DNA from: Flavobacterium sp. UBA7665
GTDB taxonomy: Bacteria > Bacteroidota > Bacteroidia > Flavobacteriales > Flavobacteriaceae
Direction: 5' to 3'
Length of the DNA stretch: 64,000 bases
Assembly: GCA_002483285.1 (NCBI GenBank)
Contig: DLHP01000043.1
Span: 124,001-188,000 of the forward strand
Translations under genes and position numbers: made by a program
Notes under the pieces: model-generated
Seen by the model: the letters and a program-made list of their open reading frames with translations, nothing else
Told to the model about the DNA's origin: nothing
Database searches by the model: none
Part shown: in pieces, positions 43,424 to 51,564 of the stretch
Position numbering within the stretch: the first letter of the stretch is position 1
How the letters are laid out: every line of letters begins with the position of its first letter

Positions 43424-43560
43424 AGTCGAAAGTCGAAGGTCAAAAGTCAAAGGCTTGCTTTGCGATGACGATCTGTTCTATTGGTTTATTAATTTTTGTA
43501 TTGTTATCGTTGAATTGTCAGTCATCGGTCTTTTCTCTTTCGCCTTTCGACTTTTGACTG
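43424..43560. repeat. inverted GTCRAAA repeats between hemD and hemE
   Basis: On the plus strand AGTCGAAAGTCGAAGGTC (from 43424) continues into AAAAGTCAAAGGC (to 43454); its near inverse GCCTTTCGACTTTTGACTG lies at 43542-43560. The right arm is within the 3' end of hemD, so it encodes the C-terminal residues of HemD. The same words occur in direct orientation at 47543-47601. Confidence 0.6.
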
Positions 43561-44219
43561 TAATAATTAATCGTTTGTATGATGACATTTTCTATGGTGG
43601 GCTGGTTGGCGATGAGGATGTTCTCGGTAACATGTTCGGCGATTTCGGCCGTGGCTCTGCCGATGCAGAAACAGGTTTCATGCGTAATCTTGTTCTTTTT
43701 GAGGTAACTCTCTACAGCCGATGGGCTAAAAAACAGGATGCCGTCGGTATACGTGTCGTTTTTATGCGGCGTGAGCAAAGTTTCGTAAACCCCGATCTCG
43801 TCGTATTTGATTTGTGCGAGTTGCATGGCGTCGGGCAAAATGTCGCGGCGTAAATTGCCGCTGAAAAACGTAAAGCTGTTTTTGGCGTATTGGTTGCAGA
43901 GGATCGAGGCGAGTTCGGCCGCATAATCAGACGAAGTCACCACTTCAAAACCGTTTTGCTCGAGCAATTGTTTGGTTTTCTCTCCCACACAAAAGGCCTT
44001 GATGGCTTTGATCTGGTCGAGTTTTTTGTTTTTGAGTACGCTTTCTACGGCATTTTGGCTCGTGAAAATAAGGTAATCGTTGGTGTTTTTGTAGACGAAT
44101 GGTTTGGCCGAGACGGTGATGAAATCGGCTTCGGCAACTACAAAACCCGCATTGAGTAAGTATTGCCTCTGGTTGGGCAATAGCTTTTTGGTGGAGTAAA
44201 TGCGGATTGGGTTTTCCAT
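43518..44219 (-). CDS. hemD: HemD uroporphyrinogen-III synthase
   Basis: 233 residues. HemD is poorly conserved; recognisable are FVYKNTNDYLIFTSQNAVES, AFCVGEKTKQLLEQNGFEV and DGILFFSPSAVESYLKKN, with the placement right after hemC (ATGA overlap) confirming it. It closes and inverts ring D of hydroxymethylbilane. The last fifteen or so residues (QKSKGEREKTDD) derive from the repeat next to hemE and are probably not functional. Confidence 0.9.
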   Translation of the reverse strand: MENPIRIYSTKKLLPNQRQYLLNAGFVVAEADFITVSAKPFVYKNTNDYLIFTSQNAVESVLKNKKLDQIKAIKAFCVGEKTKQLLEQNGFEVVTSSDYAAELASILCNQYAKNSFTFFSGNLRRDILPDAMQLAQIKYDEIGVYETLLTPHKNDTYTDGILFFSPSAVESYLKKNKITHETCFCIGRATAEIAEHVTENILIANQPTIENVIIQTINYYSQKSKGEREKTDD

Positions 44220-45145
44220 CAGGTCTTGGGTCTAAGTTCGCTGCGCAAAACTTTCATGATCGCATCGCCACCGTTTTTCAGGATTTCATGCGCGAGGTAG
44301 AATCCGAGTTTTTTCCATTCCTGGATGGGAACGCGTTTCTCTACGTAGATTTTTTCTTTTCCGTCGAGCGAAAACAGTGCGCCTTTGAACAGGATGTCGT
44401 CTTCAATAAATTGGGCCAAAGCGCCAATGGGTGCGGTACAGCCGCCCTCGAGGGTTTTGAGGAATTGCCTTTCGATGTACGTGGCAATCTCGGCTTCGAT
44501 GTCGTTGAGTTCGCTGGCGGCTTCGCGGCAGAATTCATCTTCGGCCATCGCAACGACGACCATCGCGCCTTGCGCAGGCGCCGGGATCATCCAGTCTAGC
44601 GTGATGTGGTTTTCTGGCGTGATGTTGATACGCTCGAGTCCGGCTGCGGCGAAAACGGCGCCGTTCCAGTCATTATCGGCCAGTTTTTGCAGTCGTGTAT
44701 TTACATTGCCTCGCAAGTCAACCACACTATGGCTTGGGTATTGGTGCAGCCATTGTGCTTGCCTTCTTAGGCTTCCCGTGGCAATAGTAGCTGAATCAGA
44801 CAAAAAATCGAGGTTGCCTTTGTGCACCAAAATATCGCGTACATCGGCACGTTCTAAAACCGCCGCTTGTGCGATGCCTTTTGGCAATGCGGTGGGCACA
44901 TCTTTTAACGAGTGTACGGCAATATCGACCTGGCCGTTGATCATGGCGATGTCGAGGGTTTTGGTAAAGATTCCGGTGATGCCGAGCTCGTAAAGTGGCT
45001 TGTCGAGGATAATGTCGCCCTGCGATTTGACAGCGACAATCTGTGTCTGATAGCCCAAATCGTTGAGCTTTTTTTCGACGGTATGTGCTTGCCAAAGCGC
45101 CAATTCACTGTCGCGGGTTCCTATACGTATGGTTTTGTTTGCCAC
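44219..45145 (-). CDS. hemC: HemC porphobilinogen deaminase
   Basis: 308 residues with a GTG start at 45145. The N-terminus IRIGTRDSELALWQAH and the dipyrromethane-cofactor cysteine in LEGGCTAPIGALAQF are present, with DLRGNVNTRLQKL in between. It assembles hydroxymethylbilane from four porphobilinogens. Its stop overlaps hemD by four bases; 49 bases separate it from hemA upstream. Confidence 0.96.
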   Translation of the reverse strand: MANKTIRIGTRDSELALWQAHTVEKKLNDLGYQTQIVAVKSQGDIILDKPLYELGITGIFTKTLDIAMINGQVDIAVHSLKDVPTALPKGIAQAAVLERADVRDILVHKGNLDFLSDSATIATGSLRRQAQWLHQYPSHSVVDLRGNVNTRLQKLADNDWNGAVFAAAGLERINITPENHITLDWMIPAPAQGAMVVVAMAEDEFCREAASELNDIEAEIATYIERQFLKTLEGGCTAPIGALAQFIEDDILFKGALFSLDGKEKIYVEKRVPIQEWKKLGFYLAHEILKNGGDAIMKVLRSELRPKT

Positions 45146-45194
45146 AGCTTATAATTCGTTAGGCGTTTGCTTGTAAGGCCAAGATAGGTCTTTA

Positions 45195-46451
45195 TTATTT
45201 GATAGAAGGTTCGATTTGGAATACCTTCTCAATCCATTCGATGCTTTCGTCCACAATCGTGCTGTCATTTTTGAGATGATTGGCGAAATGCGTCGTGATT
45301 TTTTGGATGATGCGGTTGCTGATGATTTCGGCTTGGGCTTCGTTGAAGTCGGCTATTTTTTTGCTTTGGAAATCGAGTTCAGAAACCTTGATGGCGTTGA
45401 GTTTTTCCTTAAGCGCATGGATGGTTGGCGCAAATTTGCGCGCTTTGGTCCAGGCAAAAAATTCATCCTTGATTTCCTCAATGATGGCTTCGGCTGCAGG
45501 AATGTGCCTTTTACGGTTCTCAAGGGTTTCGTCTGTCATCTGAGACAAATGGTCCATGTGGATCAAGGTCACGCCGGTAAGATCCTTAACGTTTTCGTTG
45601 ACATTTTTAGGGATGGACAAATCGAGGATGAGCAACGGTTTTTTGAGGTTCAATATCGCCTTGTCGATGGTGGGGTTTTGCGCTCCGGTGGCCACAATCA
45701 CTACATCGGCTTTCTGCAGTTCAATGTGCAGTTCAGAGTAATCCTTGACAATCAGGTTGAGTTTTCCGGCGAGTTTTTCGGCCTTGTCTTTGGTCCTGTT
45801 GATTAGCGTAATGTGTTCGTTCTTGGTGTGTTTGACGAGATTCTCGCAAGTGTTTCGCCCGATTTTTCCGGTTCCGAAAAGCAGGATGTTTTTAGATCCG
45901 ATGTTTTCGACATTGCGGATGATGTACTGAACCGAAGCAAAGGAAACCGATGTGGCGCCGGTACTGATTTCGGTCTCGTTCTTGATTTTTTTACTCGCCT
46001 GAATCACCGCGTTGATGAGCCTGTCGATAAAAGTATTGATGAGCCCATACGATTTGGATTCGTTAAAGCTGCTTTTGAGTTGGCTGATGATTTCAAAGTC
46101 GCCGAGGATTTGGCTGTCGAGTCCAGTACCAACACGAAACATGTGGTTAACCGCCTCTTGGTTTTTGTATACGTAGCCCACATTCTGGAACGATTCTACC
46201 GTGCCTTGGCTGTGTTCGCAAATTAAAGTGATGAGTTGAAATGGATGCTCTGCAAATCCGTAGATTTCTGTACGGTTGCAGGTAGAGGTCACAATCAGGC
46301 TTTCTATGCCTGCCGCCTTGGCCTGTTGCAATACTTTGGTTTTGGCTGCCGCGTCGAGGCTGAATTTCCCTCGGGTTTCGGCATCTGCTTTTTTATAGCT
46401 TAAGCCGACGGCATAAAAGTATTGGTGTTTGGGAGCGATAATTTTTTCCAT
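45195..46451 (-). CDS. hemA: HemA glutamyl-tRNA reductase
   Basis: 418 residues. The catalytic cysteine is in IVTSTCNRTEIYGF, and the NADPH loop in ILLFGTGKIGRNTCE. The C-terminal dimerisation helix region is complete. It reduces glutamyl-tRNA to glutamate-1-semialdehyde, the first step of the C5 pathway; HemL, the next enzyme, is not in this window. It is the first gene of the leftward haem group, with a promoter-like TAATTTTG (minus strand, 46482-46475) 24 bases before its start. Confidence 0.96.
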   Translation of the reverse strand: MEKIIAPKHQYFYAVGLSYKKADAETRGKFSLDAAAKTKVLQQAKAAGIESLIVTSTCNRTEIYGFAEHPFQLITLICEHSQGTVESFQNVGYVYKNQEAVNHMFRVGTGLDSQILGDFEIISQLKSSFNESKSYGLINTFIDRLINAVIQASKKIKNETEISTGATSVSFASVQYIIRNVENIGSKNILLFGTGKIGRNTCENLVKHTKNEHITLINRTKDKAEKLAGKLNLIVKDYSELHIELQKADVVIVATGAQNPTIDKAILNLKKPLLILDLSIPKNVNENVKDLTGVTLIHMDHLSQMTDETLENRKRHIPAAEAIIEEIKDEFFAWTKARKFAPTIHALKEKLNAIKVSELDFQSKKIADFNEAQAEIISNRIIQKITTHFANHLKNDSTIVDESIEWIEKVFQIEPSIK

Positions 46452-46474
46452 AGTGTACTTTCTAGAAAGCGAAA

Positions 46475-46584
46475 CAAAATTATCATTATAGCTATTATAA
46501 AAGTAACGCTTAAAGGACTTTTTGTAACGCTGTGCGATTTTTTAATCTAATTTCAGGGAAACCCCGTAAATTCTTTTAAATTTG
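46475..46584. promoter_or_regulatory. divergent hemA / araC control region
   Basis: Minus strand: TAATTTTG (46482-46475) is an exact -7 element for hemA. Plus strand: TAAATTTG (46577-46584) is an exact -7 element for the AraC gene, giving a 5' UTR of about 85 bases. Neither has a well-spaced -33 TTTG, so both might need an activator; the AraC protein is a candidate. Confidence 0.45.
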
Positions 46585-46677
46585 TACTGAAATCAAGCAC
46601 TTCGACTTATCTTATATAGAACAATTCTAAATAGTTTTGTCGCTTGGTTTCAAAAACAGATACGAAAAAATATCGCT

Positions 46678-47544
46678 ATGGGTTCTCAGGAAGAAATAAA
46701 AATTGAGGATGATTTTATCCTCATCCGTTTTCAAAATGACGACACTGCCGTTTTTCTCGCAGAAAGGCAGATCCAGCAAGGGCTGATCCAATTTCACTTT
46801 GGCATCAAAGGCCGTGCGAAATTTATCTTCAACCAAGGCTCTTACGCTTTGGACCTCAAGGAAGAAAAAGCACTGCTGTTGTACAATCCGCAAAAAGAAT
46901 TGCCTTTGCATTTAGAGCTCGCGCCGCATTCGTGGGTGATTTCGGTCATCGTCTCGATCAAAAAATTCCATGCGCTTTTTTCTGCCGAGGCCGACTATAT
47001 CCCGTTTTTGAGCGATGAGAACAAGGACAAGAAATACTACAATGAAAGCGATATCAGCCCATCAATGGCGATTGTGCTGAGCCAATTGTTTCATTACAAT
47101 TTGAATCCATCGATTAAAAACCTATACTATAAAGGAAAAGGTTACGAGTTGCTGAGTTTGTACTTCAACCGCTCAGAAGACCCGAATGCCGAGCAATGCC
47201 CATTTCTAATTGATGAAGACAATGTGATGAAAATCCGTCGCGCCAAAGAAATCGTCATCGCCAATATGGCCGAACCGCCCGGATTGCAAGAACTCGCAGA
47301 CCAAGTTGGCCTCAACCTCAAGAAACTCAAGATGGGTTTCAAACAGATATACGGCGACACGGTTTACGGTTTCTTGTTTGACTACAAGATGGATTACGCC
47401 CGAAAATTGCTCGACAGCGGTTCGTACAACGTCAATGAAGTGGGGCTCAAAATCGGTTACAGCACCGGCAGTCATTTCATCGCGGCGTTTAAGAAGAAAT
47501 TCGCGACGACGCCTAAAAAATATTTGATGTCGATTACGCAATAG
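46678..47544 (+). CDS. AraC-family transcriptional regulator (PchR-like)
   Basis: 288 residues. The N-terminal domain (1-180) is a cupin-type sensor part (GLIQFHFGIKGRAKFIFN, SYALDLKEEKALLLYNP). The C-terminal double helix-turn-helix (about 190-288; GLQELADQVGLNLKKLKMGF, VNEVGLKIGYSTGSHFIAAF, KKKFATTPKKYL) is complete. It resembles PchR-like regulators that respond to siderophores or iron. Placed between the leftward hemA group and rightward hemH, it may tune haem synthesis to iron or haem, an inference from position. Confidence 0.87.
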   Translation: MGSQEEIKIEDDFILIRFQNDDTAVFLAERQIQQGLIQFHFGIKGRAKFIFNQGSYALDLKEEKALLLYNPQKELPLHLELAPHSWVISVIVSIKKFHALFSAEADYIPFLSDENKDKKYYNESDISPSMAIVLSQLFHYNLNPSIKNLYYKGKGYELLSLYFNRSEDPNAEQCPFLIDEDNVMKIRRAKEIVIANMAEPPGLQELADQVGLNLKKLKMGFKQIYGDTVYGFLFDYKMDYARKLLDSGSYNVNEVGLKIGYSTGSHFIAAFKKKFATTPKKYLMSITQ

Positions 47545-47601
47545 TCGAAAGAGAAAAGTCAAAAGTCAAAAGTCAAAAGTCGAACGTCGAACGTCGAAAG
47601 A
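47543..47601. repeat. direct GTCAAAA/GTCGAAN heptamer repeats
   Basis: From the araC stop to about 40 bases before hemH: seven or eight contiguous units, first GTCAAAA then GTCGAAC. Same words as next to hemE. Confidence 0.7.
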
Positions 47602-47641
47602 CACGACATTCTAAAATCTACATTCTAAAATCTATAACCCC

Positions 47642-48658
47642 GTGAAAGGAGCCTTACTAGTCAATCTCGGTTCGCCCGAAAGTCCCGACGCAAAAGACGT
47701 CAAGCCGTATTTAGATGAATTTTTAATGGACAAATACGTCATCGACGTGCCGTTCCTGTTGCGTGCCTTGCTGGTTCGCGGCATCATCCTCAGGAAACGC
47801 CCCGAAAAATCGGCTTCGGCGTATAAAAAAATCTGGTGGGATGAAGGCTCACCGCTCGTGGTCATCTCTAAACGGATGCATAAAAAAGTCGTCGCGCAGA
47901 CCGACATTCCGGTATCGCTTGCCATGCGTTACGGCAAACCCTCACTCCTATCTGGCTTACAGGAATTGCATGACCAAGGCGTAGATGAAGTGTTGCTGTT
48001 CCCGCTTTATCCGCAGCACGCAATGGCCTCTACAGTAACGATTTTGGTTTTGGCCGAAGAACTGCGCAAAAAGCACTTCCCCAACATGAAATTCACGACG
48101 GTTCCGGCGTTTTACAACCAACCCGATTACATCAAAAACCTCGCGGATTCGATTAAAAAACAACTCGACGGATTTGCTTATGACCATTTGTTGTTTTCGT
48201 ACCACGGCATTCCAGAGCGCCACATCCGCAAAACCGACGTGACCAAATCGCATTGCAAAATCGATGGCCAATGTTGCGTGACGCCTTCACCGGCGCATGA
48301 GTTTTGCTACCGCCACCAATGTTATGAAACTACGCGTCAGGTGGTAGAATTGCTCGGTATCCCAAAAGAAAAATACAGCCAGACGTTCCAATCCAGGCTT
48401 GCAGGCGACAAATGGCTTGAGCCATACACTGACGTCGAGGTGGATAAAATGCCCGCAAAAGGCATCAAGAAACTCGCGGTGGTGACGCCGGCTTTCGTTT
48501 CGGATTGCCTCGAAACTTTAGAAGAAATTGCGATGGAGGCCAACCATCAATTTAAGGAACACGGCGGTGAGGAATTTCTCGCCATTCCTTGCCTCAACGA
48601 CAGCGACGAGTGGTGCGCCACGGTGAGCAAGTGGATTTCGGAATGGGTAAATAAATAA
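47642..48658 (+). CDS. hemH: HemH ferrochelatase
   Basis: 338 residues with a GTG start (VKGALLVNLGSPESPDAKDV). The catalytic segment LLFSYHGIPERHIRKTDVTK contains the conserved histidine, and FVSDCLETLEEIAMEA follows with the conserved glutamate. It inserts Fe(II) into protoporphyrin IX. A hairpin of inverted CACAGATTTC repeats lies between it and hemJ. Coproporphyrin-type substrate is unlikely because HemF is present. Confidence 0.96.
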   Translation: MKGALLVNLGSPESPDAKDVKPYLDEFLMDKYVIDVPFLLRALLVRGIILRKRPEKSASAYKKIWWDEGSPLVVISKRMHKKVVAQTDIPVSLAMRYGKPSLLSGLQELHDQGVDEVLLFPLYPQHAMASTVTILVLAEELRKKHFPNMKFTTVPAFYNQPDYIKNLADSIKKQLDGFAYDHLLFSYHGIPERHIRKTDVTKSHCKIDGQCCVTPSPAHEFCYRHQCYETTRQVVELLGIPKEKYSQTFQSRLAGDKWLEPYTDVEVDKMPAKGIKKLAVVTPAFVSDCLETLEEIAMEANHQFKEHGGEEFLAIPCLNDSDEWCATVSKWISEWVNK

Positions 48659-48717
48659 CACAGATTTCACAGATTTTCACAGATTATTATCTCTGTGCCA
48701 ATTTGCGAAATCTGTGT
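48658..48717. repeat. inverted repeat between hemH and hemJ
   Basis: ACACAGATTTC (48658-48668) and GAAATCTGTGT (48707-48717) form a perfect 11-bp stem; two more CACAGATT units lie in the loop. It could act as an attenuator or RNA-stability element, or be a dispersed repeat. Confidence 0.65.
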
Positions 48718-48731
48718 TTAAAAATAAAAGC

Positions 48732-49286
48732 ATGGAATTGTACAACTATCTCAAATCACTGCACCTGATTTTCGTCATCACCTGGTTTGCCGGGCTTTTT
48801 TACATCGTTCGGCTGTTTGTGTACCAGATTGAGGCGGCGCAAAAACCATCGCCCGAGCGCGAAATCCTGCAAAAACAGTACAAGATCATGACCTATCGTT
48901 TGTGGTACATCATCACCTGGCCATCGGCGGTATTGGCGAGTTTGTTTGCTTTTTGGATGCTGTTCTTCACCGACCTCGGAAACGCCTGGCTGCAAATGCC
49001 ATGGATGCACGTGAAACTCGGATTTGTGTTCCTATTGTATCTGTACCACCTCAAATGCCACCAGATTTACAAACAACTGCAGCAGGACGAAGTAAAACAC
49101 ACATCGAACTTTATGCGTTTGTGGAACGAAGGCGCGACGATTATTCTTTTCGCTGTGGTATTCCTCGTGATCCTTAAAAATGCCGTGAACTGGATTTACG
49201 GCGTGGTTGGAATTTTCTTATTCTCTGTCCTAATCATGCTCGGTTTTAAAATGTACAAACGCATCCGCGAACAAAACCAGTCGTAA
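48732..49286 (+). CDS. hemJ: HemJ-type protoporphyrinogen IX oxidase (CopD-like)
   Basis: 184 residues from the ATG at 48732 (MELYNYLKSLHLIFVITWFA). Four or five transmembrane helices; the haem-ligand-type histidine is in LHLIFVITWFAGLFYIVRLF and a conserved lysine/arginine region in YRLWYIITWPSAVLASL; WMHVKLGFVFLLYLYH is the second signature. It oxidises protoporphyrinogen IX at the inner membrane. No HemG or HemY gene is present in the cluster, which supports this assignment over a copper-resistance CopD role. The end overlaps the histidine kinase start by one base (TAATG). Confidence 0.85.
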   Translation: MELYNYLKSLHLIFVITWFAGLFYIVRLFVYQIEAAQKPSPEREILQKQYKIMTYRLWYIITWPSAVLASLFAFWMLFFTDLGNAWLQMPWMHVKLGFVFLLYLYHLKCHQIYKQLQQDEVKHTSNFMRLWNEGATIILFAVVFLVILKNAVNWIYGVVGIFLFSVLIMLGFKMYKRIREQNQS

Positions 49287-50758
49287 TGCCAAAGAAGTTC
49301 AAAATGTCGATGCTTTCACTCAGGATTAGGATTTTCCTGTCGATGATCGTACTCATTTTGATCGCTTCGATCCTGATGGCTTCTATCTCGATCATCCAGT
49401 TTAAGAACGAAGCGAAGGATTACCACCAGGAACGGCTCGAGCGCAAGGAAAGTGCGATTAAGGAGCACATCCAATATGTGCTTTCTACGACGACTTACCC
49501 GCTCACGTCACGCAATCTGGGTTTGATCTTTAAGGATAAAATCCATGAACTGGCGCAAATTCACGGCTTGGAAATCAACATTTACAGCCTTGACGGAAAG
49601 CTGCTCAAATCCTCGAAAGCGTCGTTCTCCATCGATTCGGTTTCACCGCCCATCCCAAAATACATCCTCAAGCTCGTACAGTCCTCGATTGAGAAACGCT
49701 ACGTAGACATCCGCAACATCGACGGCGTCAAGAACCGATCGTCGTACAGCCAGATTAAGGACGAGAAATTCAAGCCGCTTGGTATCCTCAATATTCCTTA
49801 TGTAGAGGACGACGGGTTTTACGAAAAGGAATTGCAGGGATTTCTAATCCGACTCGGCCAAGTGTATGCGTTCATGCTCGTCATTGCGTTTGCGCTCGCG
49901 TACTTCCTGTCAACTTATATCACCCAATCGCTCAAGACCATTTCTGATCGACTCAGCGAAACCCGATTGAACCAGAAAAACGAAAAGATTTACCTTAAGG
50001 CCAACAGCAAGGAAATCAATTTGCTGATCCAGGCCTACAACCGCATGGTCGACAAACTCGAACAGAGCGCCATCAAACTCGCCGAAAGCGAACGTGAGGA
50101 AGCCTGGCGCGAAATGGCCAAACAGGTGGCGCACGAAATCAAGAATCCGCTCACGCCGATGCGATTGACCGTGCAGAGTTTTGAGCGAAAGTTCGATGCG
50201 AATGACCCGCAGCTCAAGCAAAAGCTAAAGGATTATTCGGACACTTTAATCCAACAGATTGACACGATGAGCGCGGTGGCTTCGGCCTTTTCTAACTTCG
50301 CCTCGATGCCCGCGCAGCAAAACGAGACGCTCAATGTGGTAGAGGTCGTAGAACTTGCGCTCGATATTTTCAACGAAGACGACGTGACTTTTGAAAGCGA
50401 CGAAAAAGTCATCATCTCAAAAATGGATCGTACCCAACTCATCCGGATCATCACCAATTTGGTCAAAAATGCCATCCAAGCCATCCCTAAAGAACAAACA
50501 GAAAAAAGGGTTTCGGTTCGTGTGGAGCGTCGGGAAACCGAAGTACTGATTGCGGTTTCTGACAATGGCATCGGGATAGAAGCAGAAAACTTCGGGCGCA
50601 TCTTTGAACCCAAATTCACGACCAAAAACAGCGGTATGGGACTCGGTCTTGGAATTATCAAAAACATCATTGAAAATTATAAAGGAACCATTACTTTTGA
50701 ATCCGAATTTGGGAAAGGAACTACTTTTTTGGTTTCGCTGCCCATCATTAACTCCTAA
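49286..50758 (+). CDS. orphan sensor histidine kinase (HAMP, HisKA, HATPase)
   Basis: 490 residues. Two transmembrane helices (about 14-36 and 190-212) flank a periplasmic sensor of 150 residues. HAMP follows (TQSLKTISDRLSETRLNQK), then the H-box with His283 in QVAHEIKNPLTPMRLTVQSF, N-box NLVKNAIQAIP, G1 DNGIGIEAE and G2 SGMGLGLGIIK. It resembles NtrY/PhoR-type kinases. No response regulator is nearby, so its partner is elsewhere. It begins one base inside the HemJ stop, so haem status could influence its synthesis; what it senses is unknown. Confidence 0.9.
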   Translation: MPKKFKMSMLSLRIRIFLSMIVLILIASILMASISIIQFKNEAKDYHQERLERKESAIKEHIQYVLSTTTYPLTSRNLGLIFKDKIHELAQIHGLEINIYSLDGKLLKSSKASFSIDSVSPPIPKYILKLVQSSIEKRYVDIRNIDGVKNRSSYSQIKDEKFKPLGILNIPYVEDDGFYEKELQGFLIRLGQVYAFMLVIAFALAYFLSTYITQSLKTISDRLSETRLNQKNEKIYLKANSKEINLLIQAYNRMVDKLEQSAIKLAESEREEAWREMAKQVAHEIKNPLTPMRLTVQSFERKFDANDPQLKQKLKDYSDTLIQQIDTMSAVASAFSNFASMPAQQNETLNVVEVVELALDIFNEDDVTFESDEKVIISKMDRTQLIRIITNLVKNAIQAIPKEQTEKRVSVRVERRETEVLIAVSDNGIGIEAENFGRIFEPKFTTKNSGMGLGLGIIKNIIENYKGTITFESEFGKGTTFLVSLPIINS

Positions 50759-50770
50759 AAAAACCACACC

Positions 50771-51553
50771 ATGACTTACGAAAATATTCTTGTGGAAAGC
50801 CAAAACGGCCTGGCCACGATCACCATTAACAGGCCCACTAAACTCAACGCGCTCAACCGCGATACCATTGCAGAACTGCACCATGCGTTCAACACTTTGG
50901 GATTAGACGCCACCATCCGCGCAATTATCCTCACCGGAAGCGGCGAAAAAGCATTCGTAGCCGGTGCCGATATCGCCGAATTTGCCAATTTCTCTGTAGA
51001 AGAAGGCGCGCAACTCGCCTCACACGGGCAGGAAATCCTGTTCGACTTTGTAGAGAAATTGCGCACGCCCGTAATTGCTGCCGTCAATGGTTTTGCGCTC
51101 GGCGGCGGATTGGAACTGGCCATGTCGTGCCACATACGCGTCGCCTCCGACAACGCCAAAATGGGATTGCCAGAAGTTTCTCTGGGTGTAATTCCCGGTT
51201 ACGGCGGCACACAGCGTTTGCCGCAACTTGTTGGCAAAGGCCGCGCGATGGAGATGATCATGACCGCAGCCATGGTATCGGCCGATGACGCCTACCGTAT
51301 GGGACTGGTGAACCACGTAGTCCCACAAGCCGAATTGCTCGACTTTTGCAACGGCATTGCACAAAAAATTATGAAAAATTCTCCGGTGGCGATTGGCCAG
51401 GCGATCAAAGCGGTGAACGCCAATTTCAAGGATGGCGTGAATGGTTTTGAGACTGAGATCAAGGCGTTTGGGAAATTGTTCGGGACGGAGGATTTTAAGG
51501 AAGGGACGACGGCGTTTTTGGAGAAACGGAAGGCGGAATTCAAAGGCAATTAA
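50771..51553 (+). CDS. enoyl-CoA hydratase/isomerase family protein
   Basis: 260 residues. The crotonase fold has the oxyanion-hole segments GADIAEFANFS and NGFALGGGLELAMSC, and the catalytic glutamates in GLPEVSLGVIPGYGGTQRL. It hydrates trans-2-enoyl-CoA, probably short-chain (crotonyl-CoA-like), in fatty-acid or amino-acid catabolism. It follows the histidine kinase by twelve bases and could be in the same transcript. Confidence 0.92.
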   Translation: MTYENILVESQNGLATITINRPTKLNALNRDTIAELHHAFNTLGLDATIRAIILTGSGEKAFVAGADIAEFANFSVEEGAQLASHGQEILFDFVEKLRTPVIAAVNGFALGGGLELAMSCHIRVASDNAKMGLPEVSLGVIPGYGGTQRLPQLVGKGRAMEMIMTAAMVSADDAYRMGLVNHVVPQAELLDFCNGIAQKIMKNSPVAIGQAIKAVNANFKDGVNGFETEIKAFGKLFGTEDFKEGTTAFLEKRKAEFKGN

Positions 51554-51564
51554 TCGATTGCCTG

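Noticed and set aside
47543..47601. CRISPR-like array
   Set aside because: Units are seven bases with no spacers; simple tandem repeat.
48732..49286. Copper-resistance protein CopD
   Set aside because: Size, motifs and position after hemH fit HemJ better.
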